In this document: positions 37,204 to 47,700 of the stretch, piece by piece
How positions within the stretch are numbered: the stretch's first letter is position 1
How the letters are laid out: each line of letters opens with the position of its first letter
Assembly (NCBI GenBank): GCA_964058805.1
Contig: CAXKVV010000277.1
Coordinates: forward strand, 246,376-310,375
Direction: 5' to 3'
Source of the DNA: Schoenoplectus triqueter
Lineage: Eukaryota > Streptophyta > Magnoliopsida > Poales > Cyperaceae
Length of the DNA stretch: 64,000 nt
Notes under the pieces: model-generated
Seen by the model: the letters and a program-made list of their open reading frames with translations, nothing else
Database searches by the model: none
What the model was told of the DNA's origin: nothing
Position numbers and translations under genes: made by a program

Positions 37204-38490
37204 CCTGTTTATTTTTGTAGGTATATGAGGTGCTGGCATATAGCACTTCCATATATAATCCTTTATTTACATAATTATATGAGACATATAAAGAACAAAG
37301 TATGAAGTAATTATGTTACATGTGATAGGCGGGGTAAAGGGTTTGTTCTTTGGCGTTTTGCACATAAGAGTTTGAGTTTAGAAATTTAAGGCGTCAACTT
37401 TGAATTCATGCAAACTTGGTATGAATTGTGTGTTGCTGCCAAACTGTTCCAGTAAACTTTTGATCAGAGACCCAACGCAAGCGGTTAACTTTTTGTTATA
37501 TCCTTTTCGTGGTTCGTGTGTTATTCAGTAATTTGTCTGTTCTCTTCAAGCAATGTAAAAGTTGCATCAGGCATTTTGGATGTGGGGGTTAGAGAATGCC
37601 TACTAATTTGCCAAAGAACGACGCAATGAAGTAACCAGAATGAACATGCATCTGATTGGAGTTGTGATTTCTTTTGCTTTAGAAAACAATTGCGGCCTTT
37701 TTGTCTCTTTAATAAGCAAAACAGTTTTTGCCTCTCTTTCCAAGCGAAATGCTGGGTGTTCATTTGTATTTGGTACGATCGTACATTCGTACTACATTAA
37801 AGATTGGTGATTAATCAACCGACCCGAAAGCCCAAGCCCAAGCCCAAGCCTGTCGATTTGGTGAAGAAAAATGTATTTCGCCCCCAAGTAGGTCGTGTAT
37901 GAAACCAAAAGTTCTGATACAAGTCGTACTCCCCCGGTGCAGTCCTGTGTCAAACACGATTTGGAAAAAGATGCATTTATTATATTTTATTGAAATTTGA
38001 AAGAAGAAACCGGGGTAATTCAATGGAGTGATTGCAGGAAAGTTGACTTTAGAAAACAGCAGAAAGCAATTTTCCGGATAATTTCCTTTCAGGGTTTTCT
38101 ACCAACCAGTACATATCGTTACTGCTTAATTAATTAATTATCAAATTCTTCATCGATTATTTCATCAATTGTCTCAACTCCTAATAAAGCACCATGTTAT
38201 ATGTATATCCTTTCTGAGGTCACTAGATTGAACCTCGTGGTAATCTATCAGTAATCACTTTCATCCAGTCAAAGGTACAATGCCAAATTCCCTAATCTGC
38301 TTTCTTTTCCCATTAATCATCTAATATAGCCAGCTAAATGCAGTGTTTCTGTGAGTTACATCTTTGACCCGCTAACCCAATTGTAGCTACGGACAATAAT
38401 GGTTCATCGGGAAAAATGCAATTAACAGCCTGCGCAGATAATGTCTGATATTTAATGTTTTGTTAGTGTCTCTTGTTTTTCTATTAGAGT
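37204..38490. other. 3' flank of the CID gene and intergenic DNA
   Basis: The first 250-300 bases probably include the 3' UTR, but no single polyadenylation site is decisive. The remainder has no supported gene. A short tandem of AAGCCC words occurs at about 37828-37850. Confidence 0.5.
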
Positions 38491-38492
38491 TA

Positions 38493-38866
38493 GGTTATGG
38501 TGCTACGCGTAATTAATAATTAAATTTGCTACGGATTCAAAAATATAATTAGTTATCTTTAAATTTTGATTTATGCGTCTCAATAAATTCTTTACAAAAT
38601 ATAATGGTATATAAAATTGTTTATATTTTAAATTTTCTAAATATTAATTTTGAATTTTTAAAAATGATCTAAGAAATATATATTATTATCGAGTCATTTT
38701 TAAAAATCCAAAACTAGTACTTAAAAATACGAGACATAAATTTTTTTAACATCTTGTTACATCTTCATATAAAGAATTTATTGAGACTTACAAATCAAGA
38801 TTTAGAGATGATTTATTATATATTTTTAAGTCCGTAGAAAATTTGATCACGCGTAGCACCATAACC
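38493..38866. mobile_element. ATGGTGCT-type MITE, intact copy (374 bp)
   Basis: Left end GGTTATGGTGCTACGCGT and right end ACGCGTAGCACCATAACC are exact inverted copies. A TA dinucleotide flanks both sides (38491-38492, 38867-38868), consistent with a TA target duplication. The interior also folds back (AAATTTTGATTTATGCGTCT against the complement near 38795). It is non-coding. Confidence 0.8.
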
Positions 38867-38879
38867 TAAGTCTTTATAT

Positions 38880-38960
38880 GCTATGGTGCTACACGTTATT
38901 AACAAATAAATTTACTACGGATTAAAAAATATACGTTTGTTAATTTAAAAAATACTAGTG
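38880..38960. mobile_element. Truncated ATGGTGCT-type MITE
   Basis: GCTATGGTGCTACACGTTAT followed by AATAAATTTACTACGGATTA matches the first about 80 bases of the element at 38493, in the same orientation and only about 14 bases after it. The rest is missing. Confidence 0.65.
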
Positions 38961-39655
38961 TTTAATCAAGCTCAACTATAATTATGCAATTCAATTTAGT
39001 TTTGTTTTCCGAATGTGGAGGTATCGTTTACTACTCCATTGTGAAGGGCCAAGCTCACAAGTCGGAGTCACACGTCATAATGTACATTTATTACTTAGCC
39101 TATTCAAGTATTATTGAAAGTTTGAAAGTCACAATTAAGTTCAAAATATCTGAATATATGAATTACTAGATCATTTCCAAAAAAAAAAAAATGGGATGCC
39201 CCATATAATATATATTATTATTTAAAGACACATTACGGTATTATCTTAAATTCCTGAAAATAATATAAGATGAAATCTCACTTGTACATACCCAGTTGGA
39301 AGTTCGAACTATCCAAAATGAAAGGAAAAAAAAACAAGTACCTCCAGTAAATGGGCTAGCACCGTTATCCACAAAAGCAACCCGTGGGGTATCTTTTCTC
39401 TATCTTTTCTCGATTGTTTGCTTGCACACTACCTGTTCCCTCCTGGTAAAGGGAAAAAAATGTTTACGTCCAGAAATTAAAAAAAAAATCAAGAGTCAAT
39501 TTATTTAAACTGAATGTAAATAAAATTTCCATTTTCTAGAGAAGTACATTAATTTCAATAAATAAAAATCAGTGGCGTCAATTATTTTTTTTTGCAAAGA
39601 AAATTTCAACCGTTATTATTGTTTAATTAAGTGTGTGTATATAAAGAGTTGGGTA

Positions 39656-40018
39656 CGATGCTATGTATAACACCGATCATTTCGTTCTATAAATCATTTT
39701 TTAATTCTCAAAGACTAAATGATCGATCTGAACCATTGAAAATGATTTAGATATGAAAATCTAATTGCGAATCAAATTTATATTTTTTAAAATTTATTTA
39801 CTATTTTTTAAGATAGTTTAAAAATAGATTTAATTATTATGAGTTATTCAAAAGAAGTGATTTTTCTAACTATTTAAAAAAAATAGTAAACAAAATATGA
39901 AAATATAGAATTTAATCTTCAACTAGATTTTAATATGAAAATCATTTTGAGTGGCTTGGATCGACTATTTAGACTTTGAGGAAGACAAAACGATCCATAA
40001 TACGGAGGCGATCTATGT
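39656..40018. mobile_element. Diverged foldback MITE of the GATGCTATG type
   Basis: The left end is ACGATGCTATGTATAACACC and the right end ...CGGAGGCGATCTATG; the subterminal text AAATGATTTAGATATGAAAA has its complement near 39925-39950. The design (subterminal CGATC..GAACC words) resembles the element at 43581-43947. Confidence 0.5.
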
Positions 40019-40365
40019 TATATATATAATTTTCATATGAAAATCAGGATAGCCCAAATCTCTCTCTATATACATTATTTGTATCTACTATTTGACAGGT
40101 TCACTTGGATTATCAAATATATTATATTAATTTATCTTTGGTTATTGACTAATGCCTTTGTATGAATTCCAGTTTTGTATCATAATTTATGTAGCTAGAA
40201 TTGTATTCTGTTTAATAGAACAGTTGACCCACATATCTTCAACCTTCTAAGGTAGTAATTAATTCCGTGCCGCCTCCATCCTTTCCAGTTTGTAGACGCT
40301 TTGGCTAACAGCATTAGCCCCATGCCTCCATCTCTACATTGCTTCTGTCTTTCTTTCTGTCTAAC

Positions 40366-40475
40366 TTATATAACCACCTTATCTAACGGTATATTCGATA
40401 TGCAACTACCCTTCTCCCTCTCCCCCCTTCCCCTTCCCACAAACAAAGGAGGTTTAAGAAAAGGAGAAGAAAGAA
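40366..40475 (+). promoter_or_regulatory. TATA box and leader of the MGNC gene
   Basis: TTATATAAC at 40366-40374 lies about 100 bases before the ATG, followed by a CT-rich leader and a purine-rich stretch directly before the start. Position and wording fit a plant core promoter. Confidence 0.55.
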
Positions 40476-40727
40476 ATGGGAAACTGCTTTAAGAAGACTA
40501 GTGCATCAATTCACCCAGAGATCCCCTTACGGTCAGCTCAGATCAAGGTACGCATGAAGGCGGCCGACCTCGAGCAACTCTTCAGCGAGGCAACTGATGA
40601 CGATGAAGTGGGGAAACTTATCCTTGATGGGTGCCTTGAAGGGAGGTGGCAATTTAGGAGTTTGAGCGATTCAGACAGATCACAGACCGATGGTATATAT
40701 ACGAGGACTAGAGTAAATTATCGATGA
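40476..40727 (+). CDS. Small MGNC-type protein, putative N-myristoylated/palmitoylated (83 aa)
   Basis: The ORF starts MGNCFKKT, where Gly2 would be myristoylated and Cys4 palmitoylated, so membrane anchoring is likely. The middle reads RSAQIKVRMKAADLEQLFSEATDDDEVGKLILDGCLEG, like the VKIRMTKKQLEEL..-type core of small plant proteins of unknown function that begin MGNC. The Ser/Asp-rich end has no further motif. It is a single exon, codes for 83 residues and ends TGA. The start is chosen because of MGNC and the leader with a TATA box about 100 bases upstream. There is no transposon-type protein content, although MITEs surround it. Confidence that it is a real gene is fair; its biochemical role is unknown. 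Confidence 0.7.
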   Translation: MGNCFKKTSASIHPEIPLRSAQIKVRMKAADLEQLFSEATDDDEVGKLILDGCLEGRWQFRSLSDSDRSQTDGIYTRTRVNYR

Positions 40728-41400
40728 TATATTCTATTGCTTTATTTAATTTTTATGGTTTTATTTTTCTAATAATTAAGGTTTAATTAGTTTTGTATAT
40801 TTTCATTGTACATATATATCATTTGTTCATTTGGGGGCTAGCAAGGGCTCTTTTTCTGACCTGCAACCTCATGGGTCGATAATGAGATGAGACCGAACAA
40901 TTAATGTTTATCGTACATTTTAATTATGTATCTTTGCAATTTATCATTTTAATTTAAGGTAATTTGCTTTCAAATTCTTAATTTATTATGTTAAATATTT
41001 AAAAGTTTTTCTTAATTGGAACAAGTTATCAATATTTTTTCTAGAACTATTTTTTTTTATGCAAATAGGAGGGTCACGCTCTCAAATTTTGTTTTTTATT
41101 GGTACGTTCACCAGAGGTGTCTTATGTACAAACTAGTGAAAATGAGGATCAAAAGATTACAGAAGAGAAACTAAAAAAAACTAAACAGACGAACCAGTAT
41201 ATGTAACAGAGAGATTTGATTTTTTTTTTCTAGAACTACATTCAATCTAGCGTTTAAAATAGTTATTTTTAAGAAGATCTCAGATTTAAAAAGCAATATA
41301 TATGTAACAAAGGGAATTTAGAAAATTTTATCCTCAGCCCATATTAATTAAACAAAATTTCTCAACTTTTTCTCGTAGTCGGATGGCAGGGGTCTTTTAT
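40728..41400. other. 3' flank of the MGNC gene, intergenic
   Basis: AT-rich sequence that presumably starts with the 3' UTR. No other gene or clear repeat was seen. Confidence 0.45.
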
Positions 41401-41409
41401 ATATTAGAC

Positions 41410-41568
41410 GGACCCGGATCCACTGTCGCGCGGGCGCAGCACGTGGTCCGTTCGATCACATCGAGATTCGTGCTAGTACTTTAAGATTCGAGTTAGCACG
41501 AATCTCGAATTGATCGAACGGACCACGTGATGCGCCGCACCGTGCTGCGCGACAGCAGATCTGGTTCC
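41410..41568. mobile_element. GC-rich foldback element with 9-bp TSD (159 bp)
   Basis: Perfect 9-bp direct repeats ATATTAGAC lie at 41401-41409 and 41569-41577. The left arm GGACCCGGATCCACTGTCGC and the right arm (read in reverse) GGAACCAGATCTGCTGTCGC pair, and pairing continues through CACGTGGTCCGTTCGATCA and CGAGATTCGTGCTA to a short loop near 41481-41490. Arms of about 70 bp make almost the whole element one hairpin. It is much GC-richer than its surroundings. Confidence 0.85.
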
Positions 41569-42038
41569 ATATTAGACACTATACATTGGAAATGGAGATC
41601 TTGGTTAGACAACGGTATAGGAAAGACATTTTTTTCTCTCAAGGAGTTTTTGTTTGTTCAACTTATTTTAAGTGTATTTTAATCTGCGAAATGGAAGACA
41701 GTGATTTGCTAAGAAAAACGACTATTTATTAATTCATATTGCATATGACTTGTGAGTTATAACGCGAAGCTAGAAAATAATTAATTATTTAAACAATATT
41801 ATAATTATTTTATATATTGGGAGTGTGTCTAAAGAAATTGTATCGCACACGGGAAAACAAAGTGTCCCATCTGAACTTATAATCTGTAGTCTCTTACGGA
41901 GGATTATTGTTTTTGCTACTACAGATTTCTACATTCTACGAGTAAGATAAAAAAATTGGACACATGTGCAATTTATTATCTAGATAGAAAAACACAATAA
42001 AATATTAATTATTAACATTTTTAGGGCGTAATTCATTT

Positions 42039-42580
42039 AGTCCGGCGATATTTTTATAAGGATTTCGGGTCAAAATGTTTATGAGCCAAATTTTAAAATC
42101 CAATTTCAATAAATATCGATCCAAGTAGCTTAATTTTTTTTATATTCGTAACTTGTGGATAATCAGTTTTTATTATTATCGTTAATGATTTTGAAAATAA
42201 TTAATAGAAATACTGATTTTTGAAAAAATAATAAAATTCTAAGAATGATAAAAATGACATTCTACAAGTTATTGATTTGGATTTTTTTTTCTAAAAGTAA
42301 TAATTAAAAGTAGCTTATAAAATTTTCATATTAGTAACTAGTGGATTATCATTTTTATTACTATTTTAATGATTTGAAACATGACTTTGTAAATAAATAA
42401 AAAATATCGATTTCTGTAAAAATAACAAAAGTCTAAAAATGATAAAAAAATGACATTCTACAAGTTATTGATTTGAAGATTTTTTAAAGCATTTGGATCC
42501 ATGTTTCAGACATCGATTTTTAAATTTGACCTCTAAACTAACTGATTCGAAAATTCTTAAAGAAAGCACCATAGCAGGAC
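42039..42580. mobile_element. TAGTCCGGCGAT / ATAGCAGGAC foldback MITE with internal duplication
   Basis: The left end TAGTCCGGCGATATTT matches the complement of AAAGCACCATAGCAGGAC imperfectly. Inside, a unit ending ATGACATTCTACAAGTTATT at about 42255 recurs ending at about 42470 (period near 195), each with TATTNGTAACTNGTGGAT upstream. It is related to 2960-3290 and, by its ends, to the ATGGTGCT family. Confidence 0.55.
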
Positions 42581-43006
42581 ACACTCTCGCTCTATAATGT
42601 AATCATAGTTGTATCTTTTAATCTTATCATCACGTTCAAAATTACTGTTCGATTTGAATATTCCGTTTGAATCTGAATACCAAATTTTCATGATGTTTCT
42701 TAATTAGGGAATTATCGTCACCAGTCTTAACAGGTCAATCAAACCCCACCCAGCATCTCACGTATTGAAAAATGTTTGGATATGGTTTGAATCAGGCGAT
42801 GGTCTTTTTTTAAACTGTTTTCTTTGACTTGAAAGAAAAAAGTTCGTTCATTAGATTTGAATAATGCAGTACTCTTATTGCGCATGGCAACACCTTAAAG
42901 CAATATATTTACCGGTTTAATTTAAGTCCATCAATTCAAAACAGGCTGGATTATTGATCAGATCAGGTTGTCATACTAAATTAAACTACGTAGTAGATTG
43001 TTCTCA

Positions 43007-43435
43007 CACTACCGCAAAAAAATCCCTTCATTAACGATCATTTTTAATATTTAATAACAGTTCTTGAGCCTTTAGTGAGGGAGTTGGAAAAAATAATAAT
43101 AGACCATTAGGAAAAAAAGAATTGGATGGAAATTTCACTAATATTTGCTAATGGTTTTATATAAAGAACTATTAATAAAGAGTGGGTAAATAACGGATAG
43201 GCGAAAATGTTTAATAACGGTTTTCTTTAAAAAAATCATTAGAAAAGGGTACTCTGAAAAAACTTTACTAACGGTTTTAGTTTAAAACCGTTAGCAAAGG
43301 ATGCTGCCAGAGTATCTTTGATAATGATTTTTGTTAATAAATCATTAGTAAAGAGTGCTAGTAATTTTTTTTCGTTATTTGGTAACAATTTTGTTAATAA
43401 ACCGTTAACACAATTTTTTGTTAACAATTTTTTTT
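43007..43435. mobile_element. CACTA-like terminus with TAACGGTTTT subterminal repeats
   Basis: The sequence CACTACCGCAAAAAAATCCC at 43007 is a typical CACTA start. It is followed by repeated motifs AATAACGGTTTT, CTAACGGTTTTAGTTTAAAA, AACCGTTAGCAAA, AATCATTAGTAAAG and AACCGTTAACA in both orientations. Dense inverted subterminal repeats are characteristic of En/Spm (CACTA) elements. The opposite TAGTG end was not identified. Confidence 0.6.
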
Positions 43436-43529
43436 TTCTGTTTTCTATGGTCAGTCCATTTGCTAGCAGTATATGAAATACCAGATATCACATTTAATTG
43501 ACAATATAATACATGCTTCCAATAGATAA

Positions 43530-43539
43530 TTCACATATA

Positions 43540-43576
<37 letters not shown>

Positions 43577-43580
43577 ATTA
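43530..43580. repeat. (CA)n-(TA)n microsatellite
   Basis: An uninterrupted CA run of nine units (about 43541-43558) followed by a TA run to about 43576. Confidence 0.9.
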
Positions 43581-43947
43581 GACTATGGTGCTTTGTGCTC
43601 TATTATTAATTTTAAGTCAGAAATGATTGATCCAAACCGCTCAATCTAATCTCCATATCAAAATCTATTAGTAAACCAAATTTTATATTTTTTTGGAATT
43701 CATTTTCTATTTTTTTTGGATAGGGGAAAAATCAATATTTTTGGATGAATTAGAATTCTCAGATCAAGTCATGTTCTCCTCACCGGAAAAAATAGCAAAA
43801 AAATTTTAAAAAATATAAAATTTGGTTTACTAATAGATTTTGATATAAAGATTAGATTGAACGGTTCAGATTGATTATTTATGACTTCAAATTAAAAATA
43901 AAGTGCAAATCACATAACGCCTTTGTGCTTTACAAAGCACCATAGTC
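43581..43947. mobile_element. ATGGTGCT-type MITE with long inverted arms (367 bp)
   Basis: Ends GACTATGGTGCTTTGTGCTC and ...TTTACAAAGCACCATAGTC are inverted matches. Arms of about 100 bp pair, for example TCTATTAGTAAACCAAATTT with its complement near 43825-43845. TA repeats abut both sides, which blurs any TSD. Confidence 0.75.
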
Positions 43948-43969
43948 GGACTATATATATATATATATA

Positions 43970-44350
43970 GTGGAGATACCGTGAGCTTAACTCAAAAAAC
44001 ATATCAAATCATTTTTAAATTTTAATTTATCATTCTCATTAAATTCTTTATATGAAAATCTCATGGGATGCAAAAATTTGGATCGTTTTGAGCTTTTTAA
44101 GTTGTGGTTTTTAATTTTTGAAAATCAGCTCTAAAAAAAAATAATAATATATTCAATACTTGAACATCATTTTAAAAAATTAAAAACGATGATTTAAAAA
44201 GCTCAAAACACTCCAAATTTTTGCACCCCGTAAGATTTTTATATAAATAATTTAATGAGAATGATAAATTAAAATTTTGAGATGATTTAATATATTTTTT
44301 GAGTTAAACTCACGGAAAACCTCCGTGAGCTTAAGCTCACGATATCTCCA

Positions 44351-44351
<1 letters not shown>
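43970..44351. mobile_element. GTGGAGATA...TATCTCCAC foldback MITE (382 bp)
   Basis: The left end GTGGAGATACCGTGAGCTTA pairs with the right end TAAGCTCACGATATCTCCAC. Pairing extends through TTTTAAATTTTAATTTATCATTC and GAGCTTTTTAA words to the centre near 44155. It sits between a TA run (43951-43968) and a CT/TA run (44350-44393). Confidence 0.8.

Positions 44352-44393
<42 letters not shown>
44350..44393. repeat. (CT)n-(TA)n microsatellite
   Basis: About eight CT units are followed directly by about twelve TA units. The Tyr/Ile- or Ser/Leu-rich open frames here are artefacts. Confidence 0.9.
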
Positions 44394-44394
<1 letters not shown>

Positions 44395-44534
44395 CACATC
44401 CATTTTATACAAAAATATATATGTACATGCATGCACATGCATTACATAATTGTACAAAAATCTCAGAAACATATCATATACGAATAATTCACATATCATG
44501 TCATATGCTACATAATTATAGCATTAAATAATGA

Positions 44535-44620
44535 GTTAGGCTATGGTACTACGTGTAGTTTGTTGGGAAATAATTGTTGCTTAAGAGAAATGATTTTTTT
44601 TAATGTTCAATTATTAGATC
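44535..44620. mobile_element. Fragment of an ATGGTGCT-type MITE
   Basis: GTTAGGCTATGGTACTACGT at 44535 matches the start of the element at 38493 with a few changes. Only the first part is recognisable. Confidence 0.5.
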
Positions 44621-44704
44621 TAGTGTCAAGAGTGTTTTCAAACGAGTTTGCTTAAACGCCTAATTAACAAGAAAGAGGATTAACCTTTGAGTTGATCTCT
44701 AAAT

Positions 44705-45440
44705 CACTACTAGAATTATTGTTATTACCGTGAAATGAAAAAAAGCTTGTTCCGTGGAGTCAAACACGGAAAAGACGTCATTTCCGTGAATTACTCACGG
44801 AAAGGTTTCCATGGTACTTTCATCGCCAGAACAAATACTATTTCCGTAGAATACTATAGAGATAATCATTTTCTGAGAAATTAAGCACAAAAATGATTCT
44901 ACAGAAAAAGTTTCACTCCGATTCTTAATTCCGTAGTAAATATTTGGCAGTTCCGAGGAGTTGAGCAACGGAATAACTCATATTATTTCCATGGTTCTTA
45001 CTTCCACGAAAATAACTTTAAAAAGTCACAGAATAATTTTACTCATCCACATTATTATTTTTCTATTATTAATTAATTTACGCAGATTTTAAGAAAAATT
45101 ACAATAATTTTTCTATACAATCTATAATTTACAGTGATTACTCATTATTTTTGTCAGTAATGCGAATTATTTCTGTTAGTAACTTTTTTATTATTACTGG
45201 CAGATTAAAAATAAATAAATATATGAACCCATTATTTCTGCCAGTAACATCAATTATTTGTGGCTGTATCTGTGGACTATTATGCCATATTTGAAGAAAG
45301 ATTTACTAATTTTTCCAGCAGTAGAGGCATTATTTTTGGCAGTAGTATTCAGTAAAACTCATTAGTATGTTTGTCAAGAAATCTATTATTTATGGGAGTA
45401 ACACCACTTATTCTGGCAGTAAAACCCATTTTTGGCAATA
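44705..45440. mobile_element. Second CACTA-like terminus with TTCCGTG and TGCCAGTAA repeats
   Basis: CACTACTAGAATTATTG at 44705 is a common CACTA start. Repeats around TTCCGTG/CACGGAAA follow (44740-45020), then about seven degenerate copies of TTATTTNTGNCAGTAA (45130-45430). No transposase is recognisable and the other end is not found. Confidence 0.55.
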
Positions 45441-46229
45441 GCATCCCTAATTTTTATTTTGTTTTCCAATTGTCAACTGATGACAAATTAAAACAATCAA
45501 GCATTGAAAATAACTTCAGAAAAATAATATAGCATATAAAAACACCAATTGAAAGTACATCAAATAAAAAATACAGGTATTGAAATGCCAAAATATAAAC
45601 CCGTATATCAACTGCTATATTGCTATAATTGAAAAGCTGTTTGTCTGCTATATTGAATTTCTTGATTGTCTGAGTTTGATCCCTCGCACCATCGGTTCAT
45701 GGCTGCCTCGCCCGTTGCAACTTGTGTTACAAGTGCTTACATCCCTACCATCACATTTGATTGCGACATTGAAGATAATCCCTAATAAAGAACGAAAAAA
45801 ATATACATAGAATCTTTTACTTTGAAGTATCAGTACAATTAAACAACCACATTTGTAAAATTAGGTCCTCTATATCTCTCTATTTTGAAGTATGTACAAT
45901 ACAATTTTTTCTTCTTTCACTAAAGCATGACTAATATAAATTAGCAATATTTACCACTAAATGCATGCTTAAATCCAATATTGAAAATTGATCAAACCTT
46001 AGACATTTGAATAAAGAGAAAAATAAAATAAAATTAGTAAATAAAATAATAAAATAAAATTATAAATAAAATAATGATCTATATATTTTATTCTAACTTG
46101 GTGCGGAGGCATTTGCATTCCCATAAGTGCACTGTAAGGAGATGACCAACTAAATTGGTCAAGGTACTGATAAAGATGGTGATGATGATGAGGAAAATGC
46201 CCCAACCAATCTGATCGATGCACCACTGG
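45441..46229. other. Intergenic, no supported gene
   Basis: AT-rich. At about 46150-46250 the plus strand reads DDDDEENAPTNLIDAP-like text directly before the retrotransposon 3' region, possibly a polyprotein end, but it is too short to assign. Confidence 0.35.
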
Positions 46230-47700
46230 CTCAAGGATGATGTTGGATGAATGAATATATCTTTACTTAGGATTTTCTTTGTTTTATCTCCTTTTTATTT
46301 TCATGTACTTTAAGTATTATGCTTATGAGACTATATTAAGTATGTATGCTATGGAGTTTGAATGCATGCATATTTAGACTTAAATTTATTTGCAATATTG
46401 CTCTATGACTTTTGTTTGAATTGCTAAATCTTGTGTTAATTGCTTATATTATATTGCTATATCTTTAATGCAAGGCATTATCATTGATATTTGAGATTTA
46501 ATTGCTATATCTTATTTGGAAAACTTATTATTTTGTTATATCATTCTATGCAATAAGTGCATGAATTAAGGGAGAGTGTTAAAACTGTACATGTATTTTT
46601 TTGATCATTTTTTAAAAAGGGAGAGAAAGTTTGATGTGCTACTTCCTAAATATACATTTACCCCTCATACATTTACTTTTACAAAATAACAAAATGAGGA
46701 GATTATTATTCTAAATAAATTTTTTAATTTATTATTTTACAAAATAGACTTGAATGTTATATGTTTTCTTTGAGATATTTTATAGGATTTTAAGGAGTCT
46801 TGAACAAATGATCAAGATGGATGCTAATGAAGATAACCAAAGAAGCCTTGAATATTTAGGATCATAATTTATAAAATATTATTGAATAACTTAAAGTTTC
46901 TATTTCAATAATCAAGGAAAAAATTTCTGCCACGATAAAACATTGTAATGACTTCACATCTTTACTTCAAAATTTTCTAAGACATAAATCTTTTAAAAAA
47001 AATCCCAGAGGCTATCTTTATTTAACAGTCAGGAATCATTGAATGACTTGAGCTGTTATAATGGTTCATAGAACCGTATAACGCCTCTGTAGTTAAGTAG
47101 ACATGTTAGAGCATAAGAAATAGTTGGTCAACATAGTCAAAGCATTGTAACATTACAATCAAATATTGCAACCTTATGCCACATCATTGTAAAGACTCAT
47201 CTCTTCTTTACAAGCCATTATAACTATTTAGAATCATTATTAATGGCTTACTACGCAAAACTGTCTAACTAAGTATCTGGTCCTCTATATAAGGGAATAT
47301 TCTAGAACTGACTGAATTAATCAAACTCTCATGATCTTAAGCATTTCTGAGCAATTCGATAGAGCCCACAAGAGCAATTTAATCCTTTCTTTGCAAATAC
47401 AATCAAGAAACATCAAATTATTGAACTTAGCCAAATCTTTAGTTGAAGACTTATTATTATCTCTGAGCTTTTCTGCTCCTCACATCTTTGAGCTTGCGCA
47501 CTCACTTTCTTTGGAGCTTGTAGTGCTTAATTATTTTTGTTACATTGTAGTTTTTTTATCTTCTTATATTTATCTTGTAAAGAAGCTAAAATTTCATCGT
47601 AAACACTTTCATTATCAACATATCGACACTCCTTAGCTGGAGTGAGATCTCAGAGATGTAGATATTATATACCAAACTCCAATAAAATCCTATCTCTCAA
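46230..47700 (+). mobile_element. 3' region and LTR of a SIRE-like Ty1/copia element
   Basis: The plus strand has GCATGAATTAAGGGAGAGTG with GTTAAAACTGTACATG (46558-46595) and AAAAAGGGAGAGAAAGTTTG (about 46613), purine-rich tracts typical of the 3' end of SIRE/Maximus copia elements. The region ends with a promoter-like block CTCTATATAAGGGAA at 47283 and a stretch resembling R/U5. A 101-codon frame at 47331-47636 lies in this LTR-like DNA and is probably not a gene. The coding part is not present in the window. Confidence 0.5.
47050..47250. repeat. Noncoding repeat related to the CGTTATAACG stretches, copy 3
   Basis: GCTGTTATAATGGTTCATAG, GAACCGTATAACGCC and GCCATTATAACTATTTAG recur in about 200 bases. 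The wording parallels 18420-18865 and 28640-28830, suggesting that all three derive from related LTRs. Confidence 0.45.

Noticed and set aside
47331..47636. 101-codon frame as a gene
   Set aside because: Just downstream of a TATA box in SIRE-like LTR DNA; no motif and likely R/U5 sequence.
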